DNA of 64,000 nt from Vibrio maerlii (GCF_003415655.1 NZ_QRHC01000002.1:372008-436007); one strand, 5' to 3'. Positions 8,038 to 16,667 are shown, numbered from the stretch's first letter. Translations and numbers: made by a program. Notes: generated by a model from the sequence alone, not told the origin.

Positions 8038-8062
8038 CTAGAGAGGGCAAAGCCCTCCCTAG
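8038..8062 (-). terminator. Imperfect hairpin between dctP and the larA-like gene
   Basis: GAGGGC-AAA-GCCCTC with flanking CTAG pairs and one mismatch. On the minus strand it is followed by a short TTGTTTT. It is probably a partial terminator or an mRNA-stabilising element that keeps binding-protein expression above larA. Confidence 0.5.
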
Positions 8063-8086
8063 AAAATTAGAAACTTTTAAGTACTG

Positions 8087-9079
8087 TTAGTTAGCAGCAA
8101 CTTGCTTGATAGTGCTCATCCACTCGTCGTAAACGTCAGCACCTAACTTTTCTTTGTACTCTGCACGAACAGGCTCTGTCGCGTCGATGAAAAGTTGCAA
8201 TTGTTCAGGGCTTAACTCATTCACTTTAGTGCCAATTTTCTTGAACTCTTCAATTTGTTGACCCTCTTCAGCAGCAACAAGCTCCTGTTGGTAAACCTCT
8301 GCATCGCGCATTGATTCTTTGATCAGTTGCTGATCATCCGCTGAAAGGCTATGCCAGAACTCTAGGTTCATTACTGGGATGTAGAAAGTAACAACGTGGC
8401 CAGTCAGGCTCACATAATCTTGTACTTCATAGAAACGCTGTGCATAGATATGGGCGATTGGGTTTTCTTGACCATCAATAACACCCTGCTGTAAACCAGA
8501 ATACACTTCACCAAAGTTCATTGGTGTTGCTGAAGCATTAAGAGAGTTGAATGTCTTCACGTGAGCAGGCACTTTCATTGTGCGAATCTTCAGACCTTTC
8601 AGATCTTCTGGAGTTTCAACTGGGCGGCTATTGTTTGTCACGTGACGAACACCGTTTTCCATCCAACCAATACCTTGAAGGTTCATGTTGTTTAACTTAC
8701 TCAACATTTTGTCACCCGCTGGACTATGCACTGTATCCAGAGCAGCTTGCTTACTTGGGTAGATAAAAGGTAGCTCAACAACATCGAAAGATGGATCCCA
8801 AGAAGAGTAGAAAGATGAAGGAGATACTGCCATTTGCAGCATACCTGATTGCACGCCTTCAATCATTTCACGGTCTGGACCCATTTGTGAGTTCGCAAAG
8901 ATTTGAACCTCGAATTTACCATCCGACTTTTGTTCAATATCCGTTTTGAACTTCTCAAGAGCACGGTGAAGGTGATAGTTCTCATTCGCGCCATGACCGA
9001 TTCTAATTGTCGTAGCAGCCATTACTGAAGTAGATAGCGCCAGCATAGATACTGCAGTAGCCATAATTAGTTTTTTCAT
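8087..9079 (-). CDS. dctP: TRAP transporter solute-binding protein (DctP family)
   Basis: The protein has 330 residues with a signal peptide (MKKLIMATAVSMLALSTSVMAA, cleavage near residue 21). The mature DctP fold shows IRIGHGANENYHLHRALEKF at the N-terminus, GLKIRTMKVPAHVKTFNSLNASATPMNFGEVYSGLQQGVIDGQENP with the conserved Arg that binds the substrate carboxylate, and a long C-terminal helix. Periplasmic DctP proteins capture organic acids such as C4-dicarboxylates, aldonates and uronates for the DctQM permease. The gene has its own operator (9163-9179), and a terminator separates it from dctM, so it is transcribed with the larA-like gene rather than as the tail of dctQM. Confidence 0.93.
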   Translation of the reverse strand: MKKLIMATAVSMLALSTSVMAATTIRIGHGANENYHLHRALEKFKTDIEQKSDGKFEVQIFANSQMGPDREMIEGVQSGMLQMAVSPSSFYSSWDPSFDVVELPFIYPSKQAALDTVHSPAGDKMLSKLNNMNLQGIGWMENGVRHVTNNSRPVETPEDLKGLKIRTMKVPAHVKTFNSLNASATPMNFGEVYSGLQQGVIDGQENPIAHIYAQRFYEVQDYVSLTGHVVTFYIPVMNLEFWHSLSADDQQLIKESMRDAEVYQQELVAAEEGQQIEEFKKIGTKVNELSPEQLQLFIDATEPVRAEYKEKLGADVYDEWMSTIKQVAAN

Positions 9080-9162
9080 AATGCCCTCTTATTAAATGTG
9101 TAGGGTGGTACATCGTTAGTGTTAGTTGTCGAAGCGACTGTTCTTATGGTTATCTCTTTTTG

Positions 9163-9179
9163 TGATATCTAACATATCA
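9163..9179. promoter_or_regulatory. Perfect regulon palindrome in front of dctP
   Basis: TGATAT-CTAAC-ATATCA, both 6-bp arms intact, about 85 bp upstream of the dctP start. It is one of two perfect N5 copies. Confidence 0.75.
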
Positions 9180-9220
9180 CACTCTAGATCTTAATTATTG
9201 ATCAACATATCCAATGTTGC

Positions 9221-9236
9221 TGTGAGTACGGTCACG
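9221..9236. promoter_or_regulatory. Possible CRP site upstream of dctP
   Basis: TGTGA-GTACGG-TCACG matches 9 of 10 consensus positions of the CRP box (TGTGA-N6-TCACA). It lies about 145 bp upstream of dctP. Confidence 0.4.
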
Positions 9237-9271
9237 AAATATATCAATAAGATCTAAGATAAAAATAAAAA

Positions 9272-9293
9272 AGCCTTAGTTCTCACTAAGGCT
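9272..9293 (-). terminator. Terminator after dctM
   Basis: An 8-bp stem AGCCTTAG/CTAAGGCT with a 6-nt loop, followed on the minus strand by TTTTTTATTTTTA. It separates dctQM from dctP. Confidence 0.85.
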
Positions 9294-9323
9294 AAATATA
9301 CTAAATAGGTATTGATATAAGTA

Positions 9324-10610
9324 TTAGTCAATTAATTCTGTTAAGAATAAAGATAAGCTTGGGATAAATGTTACTGCTAATAATAAAACCAACATAGAAC
9401 ATAAGAAAGGAATCAAAGCTTTTGATATTTTCTCTATACTAACATTTGATACTTGGCTCGCGACGAATATATTTACTCCCAATGGTGGTGTACAGAAACC
9501 AATAGCAAGGTTAACTGTCAAAATTACACCGAATACAATGGGATCGACACCCAGTTGTTTCACTACCGGTAGCAGTATCGGAGTTAGAATAATAATTGCT
9601 GAAATAGTCTCCATAAACATACCAATAATCAATAGCATAGCATTAATAAGTAGTAGGAGAACAATTGGATTATCCGACAGACCAACGAGTGTACTTGCCA
9701 CCACTGATGGAATCTGTTCGAACGTCACTAAACGGCCAAATGCAGCTGCGAACACAACAAGAACCAAGATCGTTGCTGATGTTAACGTAGAGCGAGCAAA
9801 TATTTGTGGTAAATCAGAGAAAGAGATTTCCTTATAAATAAATAGTCCACAGATAATTGCATAAACAACTGCTACTGCCCCTGCCTCAGTCGGTGTAAAT
9901 ACACCGCCATAAATACCGCCTAAGATAATACCTGGGACAATAAGAGCCCAAATAGACTCTTTAAATTGAGCACCTACTCCAGCCCATGAGAACGGTGTAG
10001 GTTCAACATCCATAATTGGTTGGTTTCGCACAACAATGCGGCTCATTGCCATAAAAGTGATACCAAAGAGAACACCAGGAATGATACCCGCTAGGAATAA
10101 TTTGCCGATTGAGACCTCTGCTGATACACCGTAGATAATAAACGGAATACTAGGTGGAATCATTACACCAATCATGCCCGCAGATGCAGTTAATGCTGAA
10201 GAGAAATCCTTTTTGTAGCCCTGTTGTGTCATCGAAGGAATGATATTCGAGCCAATTGCTGCAACGGTAGCTGGTGCGGAGCCCGAAATTGCAGCGAAAA
10301 ACATCGAAGCAATTACGTTAACGTAGCAAAGGGAGGCTCTGATATGACCCACCAAAGAGTAAGCAAAACCAATAATTCGTTTAGATAAGCCACCTTTTTG
10401 CATTAAGTCGCCCGCTAAAATGAAAAGTGGTACCGCAATTAGAGGGAATGAATCTGCACCTGTCACGATAGAGCGGGCCATCAGACTTAACGGAGGTGTG
10501 CCATCAACAAAGCTCATTACAAATAAAGAGCTCATACCCAGACTCATTGCAATCGGCATCCCTAATATAAGCAAAATACCTAGCGCACAAAATAATATAA
10601 TTCCAGACAT
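9324..10610 (-). CDS. dctM: TRAP transporter large permease (DctM family)
   Basis: The protein has 428 residues and about 12 hydrophobic segments. It starts with GIILFCALGILLILGMPIAMSLG, and contains FPLIAVPLFILAGDLMQKGGLSKRII and SGSAPATVAAIGSNIIPSM, the DctM signature around the sodium/substrate site. Further landmarks are MIGVMIPPSIPFIIYGV and ETISAIIILTPILLPV. It forms the ion-coupled translocation subunit with DctQ and works with the periplasmic DctP. One base separates it from dctQ, so the two are translated together. A terminator follows immediately. Confidence 0.95.
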   Translation of the reverse strand: MSGIILFCALGILLILGMPIAMSLGMSSLFVMSFVDGTPPLSLMARSIVTGADSFPLIAVPLFILAGDLMQKGGLSKRIIGFAYSLVGHIRASLCYVNVIASMFFAAISGSAPATVAAIGSNIIPSMTQQGYKKDFSSALTASAGMIGVMIPPSIPFIIYGVSAEVSIGKLFLAGIIPGVLFGITFMAMSRIVVRNQPIMDVEPTPFSWAGVGAQFKESIWALIVPGIILGGIYGGVFTPTEAGAVAVVYAIICGLFIYKEISFSDLPQIFARSTLTSATILVLVVFAAAFGRLVTFEQIPSVVASTLVGLSDNPIVLLLLINAMLLIIGMFMETISAIIILTPILLPVVKQLGVDPIVFGVILTVNLAIGFCTPPLGVNIFVASQVSNVSIEKISKALIPFLCSMLVLLLAVTFIPSLSLFLTELID

Positions 10611-10611
10611 T

Positions 10612-11091
10612 TTATACCTCTACCGGTGAAGACACATTTGTTTTATTTACGACATAGAATTGAATAATTCTAAATACCGATAATAGCGATCCAACTGGAG
10701 CGGATGCATACATGATTGCTATTGGAAGATTAAGCACAACTGATTTTTGTGATAACACATAAGGGAGTGTGATTAGCTTATAAGACTGATAGGTCATTGT
10801 TAATAAGAAAATAACAATAGCGATGTCTATAACCACTTCTAAAATTCTCTTTGCATTATCCGGTAATAGATCTTGGAAAAATGTCACCTTCACATGCTTT
10901 CGTTCTTTAAATGCGTAAGCAATTCCTATCCATATAAACCAGATGAATGTCCATAGAGTTAACTCCTCAGACCAAGACAATGCATTTTGAAATACATATC
11001 TCATCACTACTTGGATTGTAATTAGTATTACAATTGCTGCTAAGAGCACTGCCCCCAAGGCTGCTTCTAAGTTTTCGTTTATCCATTTCAT
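10612..11091 (-). CDS. dctQ: TRAP transporter small permease (DctQ family)
   Basis: The protein has 159 residues from the ATG at 11091. A TTG eight codons upstream is also possible but has no clearly better ribosome site. Four membrane segments are visible, with the DctQ landmark SWSEELTLWTFIWFIWIGIAYAFKERKHVKVTFF in the middle (W-S-E-E-L and the K-x-x-x-H-V block). It pairs with DctM in the inner membrane. A perfect regulon palindrome lies at 11123-11139, just upstream. Confidence 0.9.
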   Translation of the reverse strand: MKWINENLEAALGAVLLAAIVILITIQVVMRYVFQNALSWSEELTLWTFIWFIWIGIAYAFKERKHVKVTFFQDLLPDNAKRILEVVIDIAIVIFLLTMTYQSYKLITLPYVLSQKSVVLNLPIAIMYASAPVGSLLSVFRIIQFYVVNKTNVSSPVEV

Positions 11092-11122
11092 TGTACTACA
11101 CTCGTCAACTTTCAAATAGAAC

Positions 11123-11139
11123 TGATATGTCAGATATCA
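11123..11139. promoter_or_regulatory. Perfect regulon palindrome in front of dctQM
   Basis: TGATAT-GTCAG-ATATCA, both arms intact, about 30 bp upstream of the dctQ ATG. This position would overlap the core promoter or 5' leader, which suits repression. Confidence 0.75.
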
Positions 11140-11254
11140 TAGACGCCAATTTTGATTAAAAATACCCCACATATTACATAAAGATAGGAAATATTGGGTT
11201 TCTAGGGCTCGATCACAGTTTCAGAACAAAGAAATTTAGATCAAAAAAATCAAC

Positions 11255-11278
11255 TGATATGTTAGATCTCACATATCA
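11255..11278. promoter_or_regulatory. Extended regulon operator (N12 form) in front of the hydroxyacid dehydrogenase operon
   Basis: The arms TGATAT (11255-11260) and ATATCA (11273-11278) are 12 bp apart, with GTTAGATCTCAC between them. The inner TGATATGTTAGATCTCA also matches the 17-bp form at 16 of 17 positions. It ends 27 bp before the start codon of the gene at 11306. Confidence 0.7.
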
Positions 11279-11305
11279 AGTATTACAACCATGAGGTAAT
11301 GGAAA

Positions 11306-12319
11306 ATGACAGATGAAACCAAGTTCAAAGTCTATGTATCCGACTACGACTACCCAGACCTAGATATTGAGCGCAGTGTTTTAGAACCCATTGGCGCAGA
11401 AGTTATTGGCTTGAAGTGCAAGACGGGTATTGGTTTAGGAGAACTGGCGAAAGATGCTGACGCTATCCTGCAACAGTACGCGAAGATCCCTAGAACGACT
11501 ATCGAGCAACTTGATCACTGCAAGATCATTTGTCGTTACGGAATCGGTGTAGATATTCTCGATGTTGAGGCTTGTTACGACCATGGAATCAAGGTCTCCA
11601 ACGTACCGGATTACTGTATCGATGAAGTTGCGGACCACTCGATTTCACTTGGCCTGACTCTTTTCCGTCGCATCCCGGCATACAACAAGTTTACTCACGA
11701 GGGTAACTGGCATTGGGACATGGATGGCTTGGTTCCTAAGCGCTTCCGCTCATCAACTTGGGGCTTAATTGGTTTCGGTCGCATTGCACAAAATATTGCG
11801 AAAAAGATGACAGCTTTAGGTTTCAAGGTTGTGTCATTTGATCCTTACGTATCTGCGTCTTACATGAACACTTTTGATGTAGAAAAAGTTGAGTTAGAGA
11901 CACTTATTACGACATCAGACGTTGTGAACGTGATGTGCCCACACACTCCAGAAACCGATCGACTAATCAATGAAGATCGTCTTCGTCAAATGAAACCAAA
12001 CGCCGTTCTAGTCAATGGTGCTCGCGGTAAAGTTGTTGATAACAATGCACTTTATAAAGCACTTGTTGAGGGTTGGATCGCATCAGCTGGCTTAGATGAT
12101 CCAGAAGAAGAGCCTGCGAAACTCGATAACTGGAATCCAAACGACAACCCTATCTTTGGTTTGGACAACTGCATCGTTACCCCGCACGTTGCATACGTAT
12201 CTCAAGAAGCATTCCAAGAGTGCCGTCGTATCGCAGCTGAGAATGCTAAAGCAGTGCTACTTGGTGGCGAGCCGCTTGATCCTGTAGCTCGTGTCAAAAC
12301 GCCAATCTCGGAACAGTAA
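11306..12319 (+). CDS. NAD-dependent D-2-hydroxyacid dehydrogenase
   Basis: The protein has 337 residues. The NAD-binding domain carries WGLIGFGRIAQNIAKKM (G-x-G-x-x-A type loop, about 148-164). The catalytic triad of the family is visible: Arg in NGARGKVVDNNAL, Glu in DDPEEEP and His in TPHVAYVS. Closest in style are phosphoglycerate-dehydrogenase-like and CtBP-like members that interconvert 2-hydroxy and 2-oxo acids. It opens the operon with the aldolase and RraA-like genes (2- and 2-base gaps). The NPN racemase upstream could supply the D-isomer this enzyme needs. GAGG lies before the ATG. The exact substrate cannot be read from sequence. Confidence 0.9.
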   Translation: MTDETKFKVYVSDYDYPDLDIERSVLEPIGAEVIGLKCKTGIGLGELAKDADAILQQYAKIPRTTIEQLDHCKIICRYGIGVDILDVEACYDHGIKVSNVPDYCIDEVADHSISLGLTLFRRIPAYNKFTHEGNWHWDMDGLVPKRFRSSTWGLIGFGRIAQNIAKKMTALGFKVVSFDPYVSASYMNTFDVEKVELETLITTSDVVNVMCPHTPETDRLINEDRLRQMKPNAVLVNGARGKVVDNNALYKALVEGWIASAGLDDPEEEPAKLDNWNPNDNPIFGLDNCIVTPHVAYVSQEAFQECRRIAAENAKAVLLGGEPLDPVARVKTPISEQ

Positions 12320-12321
12320 TC

Positions 12322-12975
12322 ATGAGAAACGAAACTATTTCGGCAATCGAAGAGCATAAGGTGTTTGCCATTGTTCGTGGCTTATCACCAGAGAATGTTC
12401 GTCCCACGATGAACGCACTTGTTGAGGGTGGTATCCGACTAGTGGAGGTCACCTTTGACCGGAAAAACGGTGAAGAAAATACGCTAGCGGCTCTCGATAT
12501 CTTAGCGACCGACTTTTCTGAACAACTGATATATGGCGCTGGTACCGTGACAACAACTGAACAGGTCGAAAAAGTAAAAGCTCTGGGTGGTCAGTTCATT
12601 GTATCTCCGGACTTTAACCCTGAAGTTATCAAGAAAACCAGAGAGCTAGAGATGGTGTCCTTGCCAGGTGTAATGACACCAACAGAAGCCGTACAAGCCG
12701 ACGCGGCCGGCGCTGACTTCATCAAACTCTTTCCGGGGGGTTTGTTGGGCCCAGGCTATTTGGCCGCGCTAAGTGCACCACTTTCAGACCTTAAATTTAT
12801 CGCTGTTGGCGGTGTAAACGCTGACAACATCCCTGAGTTTGCAAACGCAGGGGCTGTAGGATTCGGCATCGGCTCCAACTTAGTAAACAACTCAATCATC
12901 GAAAATAGAGATTTCGACAAGATCTACCAAAGTGCTTGTGACTACAAGCAAGCAATTGAATCAATTAGGAAATAA
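12322..12975 (+). CDS. KDPG/KHG aldolase-family enzyme (2-keto-3-deoxy-6-phosphogluconate or 4-hydroxy-2-oxo acid aldolase)
   Basis: The protein has 217 residues and the class I TIM-barrel Eda pattern: FAIVRGLSPENV near the start, Glu42 in LVEVTF (general acid/base), YGAGTVTT, FIVSPDFNPEVI, SLPGVMTPTEA, and the Schiff-base Lys135 in ADFIKLFPGG. It ends IAVGGVNADNIPEFANAGAVGFGIGSNLV, which holds the phosphate or carboxylate site. Eda enzymes split KDPG to pyruvate and glyceraldehyde-3-phosphate; relatives act on unphosphorylated 4-hydroxy-2-oxo acids. The nearby dgoK supports a phosphorylated 2-keto-3-deoxy acid, while the dehydrogenase and RraA-like neighbours leave other substrates open. Confidence 0.88.
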   Translation: MRNETISAIEEHKVFAIVRGLSPENVRPTMNALVEGGIRLVEVTFDRKNGEENTLAALDILATDFSEQLIYGAGTVTTTEQVEKVKALGGQFIVSPDFNPEVIKKTRELEMVSLPGVMTPTEAVQADAAGADFIKLFPGGLLGPGYLAALSAPLSDLKFIAVGGVNADNIPEFANAGAVGFGIGSNLVNNSIIENRDFDKIYQSACDYKQAIESIRK

Positions 12976-12977
12976 TC

Positions 12978-13664
12978 ATGGAATACGCAAAAAAAATCAT
13001 TAACCCACGTCCAAACGTAAACGAAGAACTTATTGCTAAATGTGCAGAAATGACAGACACACTAAGTGTTAGTGCTGTATTCAGTGACGCATTCAAGCGC
13101 GATGGTGTAATGGATCATGAAATCAAATTCCGCTCGAGCAACAAGCCTTTCATCGGTCAAGCTTTAACAGTGAAGCTTAAGCCAGGTGACATTGTTGACT
13201 GTCTACCAATCTTTGACATCGCAAAACCAGGTGATGTTGTTGTAATCGACGCGAACGGTACACCAAATACTTCTATCTGGGGTGGTTTGATGTCTGGTCT
13301 AGCACGTGCTGCAGGTGTTGTTGGTGCTGTTGTCGATGGCTCAGTACGTGACACTGACGAATCAAAAGTACTTGGCTTCCCAATCGCTTCTCGTTCTGTT
13401 TCTCCACGTGCAGCACACTCTGCAGAGACGGGCCGCACCGAGCCAATCGAGATCAACGTACCTGTTGTTTGTGGTGGCCAAATTGTAAAACCAGGTGACC
13501 TTGTTGTTGCAGATGAACTGGGTGTGACAGTTGTTCCTTACGAGTTTGTGGAAGAAGTGTACCCAGCCGCAAAACAACTGGCTGAGAACGAGAAAAAAGT
13601 TCGTGAAGAGATCCTAAACGGTGCAACAGTTGAGCAACTGCTTGCGAAGTTTGGCCGCATCTAA
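12978..13664 (+). CDS. RraA-like aldolase/decarboxylase (HMG/CHA aldolase superfamily)
   Basis: The protein has 228 residues. The core GGLMSGLARAAGVVGAVVDG followed by SVRDTDE (about 95-121) is the G-x20-R-D signature that binds Mg and pyruvate enolate in 4-hydroxy-4-methyl-2-oxoglutarate/4-carboxy-4-hydroxy-2-oxoadipate aldolases and oxaloacetate decarboxylases. GDLVVADELGVTVVP near residue 175 is also typical. These are metal-dependent class II pyruvate aldolases or 2-oxo acid decarboxylases; the RNase E inhibitor RraA has the same fold but usually lacks this catabolic context. It is the third gene of the dehydrogenase-aldolase operon, two bases after the aldolase, and is followed by a terminator. 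Confidence 0.85.
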   Translation: MEYAKKIINPRPNVNEELIAKCAEMTDTLSVSAVFSDAFKRDGVMDHEIKFRSSNKPFIGQALTVKLKPGDIVDCLPIFDIAKPGDVVVIDANGTPNTSIWGGLMSGLARAAGVVGAVVDGSVRDTDESKVLGFPIASRSVSPRAAHSAETGRTEPIEINVPVVCGGQIVKPGDLVVADELGVTVVPYEFVEEVYPAAKQLAENEKKVREEILNGATVEQLLAKFGRI

Positions 13665-13676
13665 CCTACCTATTAG

Positions 13677-13700
13677 GGCTCACTTTAGTGTGAGCCTTTT
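13677..13700 (+). terminator. Terminator after the RraA-like gene
   Basis: A 7-bp stem GGCTCAC/GTGAGCC followed by TTTT. It lies 15 bp before the dgoK start, so it may attenuate rather than end the transcript. Confidence 0.75.
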
Positions 13701-13715
13701 CTGAGGATTATTCCA

Positions 13716-14696
13716 TTGATCATTACAATAGATACAGGCACTACTAATACTCGTGTAGCGCTTTTTGATGGCAAGCAACGCATTGATCAGGTTAAGGCGA
13801 ATATCGGTGTTCGTAATACCAGTATCGATGGCAACAACCAACAGCTAGTTAGCACTATCGCCCTCGCAATTAAAGAACTCAAGAGTAACCACTCACTACA
13901 AGATTCGGATATTCAAGCGATTCTAGCTGCTGGTATGATCACGTCTAATCTAGGGTTGCACGAGGTTCCACACCTCGTTGCACCTGTTTCATTAGATAGC
14001 TTTGCGAGCAATATCAAATCGATCGTGATTCCGTCTATTTCAACACTTCCAATTCACTTCATACCAGGTGTAAAAAACCTAGATACTAATAACTTAGAGT
14101 CGGTTACTGGGCTAGATATTATGCGCGGTGAAGAAGTGGAAGCCTTAGCAATCGCTGACCTTTTTGAGATCAAGCAAGACGCCATCATTGCTCTACCAGG
14201 ATCTCATTCGAAGTTTGTTTCGATCGATTCCCAACAAGCTATTCAAGGTTGCTGTACTACATTGGCTGGCGAGCTCAATGCCATCATTACACATCATACA
14301 ATTTTGACCAGTTCACTAGAGAATCGTTTCTCTGAGTCACTTTGTAATGATGCGTTACTTGAGGGTTACCAAGCCGCCGAAAAATATGGGCTTGGCCATG
14401 CGTTGTTCTTAATTCGACTGCAAGAGCAATTTGAAGGCAAAACTCATGAGAAACTCGCAAGTTTCCTCGTTGGTGTCATTCTGCACTCCGATATCAAAGC
14501 GTTAAGCTCAGCTCCACAACTTGGCTTTACGGCGGGTATACCCGTCTACATCGGAGGCTCCGGATTACTTTGCACGGCAACGGCCGAGCTTCTCAAATAT
14601 CAATTCCCTGATAACCCTGTTTATCAGTGTAATGATACTCAAGATCTTTCTGCTATTGGGTCAATCTATGTGGCTAAAAGAGCCAATATTATTTAG
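13716..14696 (+). CDS. dgoK: 2-dehydro-3-deoxygalactonokinase family
   Basis: The protein has 326 residues. It opens MIITIDTGTTNTRVALFDG, the ASKHA-type phosphate loop of the DgoK family, and contains AILAAGMITSNLGL (25-50 residues before the VPHLVAP block), DIMRGEEVEALAI, IALPGSHSKFV and a C-terminal IYIGGSGLLC-like nucleotide motif (VYIGGSGLLCTATAELL). DgoK phosphorylates 2-keto-3-deoxygalactonate at C6 to feed a KDPGal aldolase. The start codon is TTG, supported by GAGGA eight bases upstream. With the aldolase at 12322 it gives a kinase-aldolase pair for a 2-keto-3-deoxy sugar acid. The dehydratase that would make that intermediate is not in this window. Confidence 0.9.
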   Translation: MIITIDTGTTNTRVALFDGKQRIDQVKANIGVRNTSIDGNNQQLVSTIALAIKELKSNHSLQDSDIQAILAAGMITSNLGLHEVPHLVAPVSLDSFASNIKSIVIPSISTLPIHFIPGVKNLDTNNLESVTGLDIMRGEEVEALAIADLFEIKQDAIIALPGSHSKFVSIDSQQAIQGCCTTLAGELNAIITHHTILTSSLENRFSESLCNDALLEGYQAAEKYGLGHALFLIRLQEQFEGKTHEKLASFLVGVILHSDIKALSSAPQLGFTAGIPVYIGGSGLLCTATAELLKYQFPDNPVYQCNDTQDLSAIGSIYVAKRANII

Positions 14697-14718
14697 TCAT
14701 TCCGGTTTATGACTAATC

Positions 14719-14757
14719 AGGAGCTTTCTTTCGTCACTGTAGGAGAGCTCTTTTTTT
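14719..14757 (+). terminator. Terminator after dgoK
   Basis: AGGAGCT pairs with AGCTCTT (one G-U) across a 19-nt loop, followed by a run of T residues (TTTTTTTATTTTT). Confidence 0.75.
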
Positions 14758-14775
14758 ATTTTTGGATATTACATT

Positions 14776-15768
14776 ATGAAAGCAATTACTTACTGTGCAA
14801 ACTCCGATCAGTTCCAGCTTCAAGACTTATCAGTTCCTCAGCCGAGGAACAATCAAGTATTGGTTAAAGTTCTTGCTTGCGGTCTAAACCCAGTCGATAC
14901 AAAAATCGTTTACTGGCAGAGCCTTGTCAAAGATATGGGAACTGACTTCGTCGTAGGCTTGGATGTCGTGGGCGAGATTATTGAAGTTCCAACCAATGAA
15001 ACGTCTTGGCAGGTTGGCGACAAGGTTTTGTTTCATGGGAACATGTTCGACAAACATGGAGGGCTTGCTGAATACTGCTTACAAGACAGCAGAACCCTGA
15101 CTGCAATGCCCAATATACCTGACGAATTTGCCGCATCTACTCCTTGCGCAGGTTGGACGGCTTGGCGCGCACTCGTTGATAAGCTTCGTATTCATGAGCG
15201 AGATTCATTACTCATTACAGGCGGTTCAGGGGGGGTTGGTAGCTTCGCAATCCAAATAGCAAAGCACTACGGTGTAGAAACCATCATCGTCACATGTTCA
15301 GCAAAAAACATAGATTACGTCAAACAACTCGGCGCAACTCACGTCATCAATTATCAAACACAAGATGTGCTCGAAGAAGTTAATAGAATAACGCTCAACA
15401 AGGGAGTAGATGTGGCTTTGGATTGTGTTGGGGGTAAATCAGAGCTTCTGTGTGCAAATGCTCTGCAGTTTGATGGAGAAATGGTAGAGCTTGTTGAGAC
15501 GGCTGATCTCACGTTGTATACCAGTGCAAAAGCCAGAGGAATTACTGTTCACCAACTTAGCCTTGGTGCAGGATACGCCCATGGTGACCTTGGCCGTCGA
15601 TCCATTCTAAATGCTGGTTTGTCGTTCAACAAACTGCTAAACCAGCGCTGTATACAACCACCTCAAATTAGAGTGATTCCGCTACAAGAAGCCTCTGAGG
15701 CATTAATTAAGCTCAGGGACAAGCGGACCGTTGGTAAAGTGATTGTGACATTCAATGAGCATAGTTAG
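14776..15768 (+). CDS. MDR-superfamily oxidoreductase (quinone oxidoreductase-like, zinc-free)
   Basis: The protein has 330 residues. The N-terminal GroES-like domain has ACGLNPVDTKIVYW, the zinc-independent N-P-V-D-x-K pattern of the quinone-oxidoreductase branch in place of the catalytic zinc ligands. The cofactor domain contains LLITGGSGGVGSFAIQIAKHYG (A-x-x-G-V-G NADPH loop) and DVALDCVGG. It ends with the usual RTVGKVIV. It reduces a carbonyl or enone using NADPH; the physiological substrate is unknown. It is followed nine bases later by a DMT exporter. It lies inside the sugar-acid region but has no clear regulon operator of its own. Confidence 0.85.
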   Translation: MKAITYCANSDQFQLQDLSVPQPRNNQVLVKVLACGLNPVDTKIVYWQSLVKDMGTDFVVGLDVVGEIIEVPTNETSWQVGDKVLFHGNMFDKHGGLAEYCLQDSRTLTAMPNIPDEFAASTPCAGWTAWRALVDKLRIHERDSLLITGGSGGVGSFAIQIAKHYGVETIIVTCSAKNIDYVKQLGATHVINYQTQDVLEEVNRITLNKGVDVALDCVGGKSELLCANALQFDGEMVELVETADLTLYTSAKARGITVHQLSLGAGYAHGDLGRRSILNAGLSFNKLLNQRCIQPPQIRVIPLQEASEALIKLRDKRTVGKVIVTFNEHS

Positions 15769-15777
15769 GTAACGAAG

Positions 15778-16644
15778 ATGAATGCGTCGAGAAAAGGAGA
15801 GATATTACTGCTAACCGCAACTCTATTTGCCGCAATAGGTTGGGTCACCTCTAAGTATGTATTGATTGAAATGCCGAGCAATTTGTTTATCGCAGGGCGG
15901 TTCTTCATCGCCAGCTCGTTATTGCTGCCTTTTTGTTTCAAAGAATTACTGAAAATTCCAATGATAGTACTTGGCAATCTGATTGCGATAGGACTATTAC
16001 TCGCGGCTTCCATACATGTTTGGGTTTACGCGGTAAGCATTACAAACAGCTTAGCAGAAGGCGCATTCATCATGAGCCTAGCGATGATCATTGCCCCATT
16101 AACCCGCTGGATCATATTGAGAAAACGTCCAAACATCGCATTTTGGTTATCACTACCGATGGCAGTTGCTGGGATGATGTTCCTAACCCTCACAAAGGGG
16201 TGGAATGTAGATGAGAGCTTGGGGTACTTTTTCCTCTCTTCGAGCCTTCTTTCTATCCACTTTGTTCTAAACAAGAAGACGAGCGCTGAAGTATCTCCGC
16301 TACCATCTATATGTATTCAAATGCTGGTTGTCGGTGCTACAGGCGGTATATTGTATGTGATCGAGGGTATGCCACATATTCAGGTTTCAAACGCCACATG
16401 GGTTTACTTCGCCATCGCAACTTTGTTAGCCACTGCCTTAAGGTATCTCACTCAAACCGTTGGACAACACAAAACCAATATAGAAACCGCCTCCTTAATC
16501 ATGATCCTTGAACCTATATGGACGCTTATTATGAGTATGACGTTGTTTGGTGAACCGCTTACCTTGTTTAAAACGTTAGGTTCAGGGTTAATTATTCTTT
16601 CCCTGTACTCATACATCACGATTTCTTCCAAGCAAAACTATTGA
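15778..16644 (+). CDS. DMT-superfamily (EamA) transporter
   Basis: The protein has 288 residues and about ten hydrophobic segments in two EamA repeats (about 8-140 and 150-280). Repeat ends show the typical acidic-proline motif MILEPIWTLIMSMTLFGEPL near residue 240. Members export amino acids, sugars or metabolites through the inner membrane. It sits nine bases after the MDR oxidoreductase, so the two are probably cotranscribed. The substrate is unknown. Confidence 0.85.
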   Translation: MNASRKGEILLLTATLFAAIGWVTSKYVLIEMPSNLFIAGRFFIASSLLLPFCFKELLKIPMIVLGNLIAIGLLLAASIHVWVYAVSITNSLAEGAFIMSLAMIIAPLTRWIILRKRPNIAFWLSLPMAVAGMMFLTLTKGWNVDESLGYFFLSSSLLSIHFVLNKKTSAEVSPLPSICIQMLVVGATGGILYVIEGMPHIQVSNATWVYFAIATLLATALRYLTQTVGQHKTNIETASLIMILEPIWTLIMSMTLFGEPLTLFKTLGSGLIILSLYSYITISSKQNY

Positions 16645-16667
16645 CCAAATATTTCAGCTTGGGTCTT

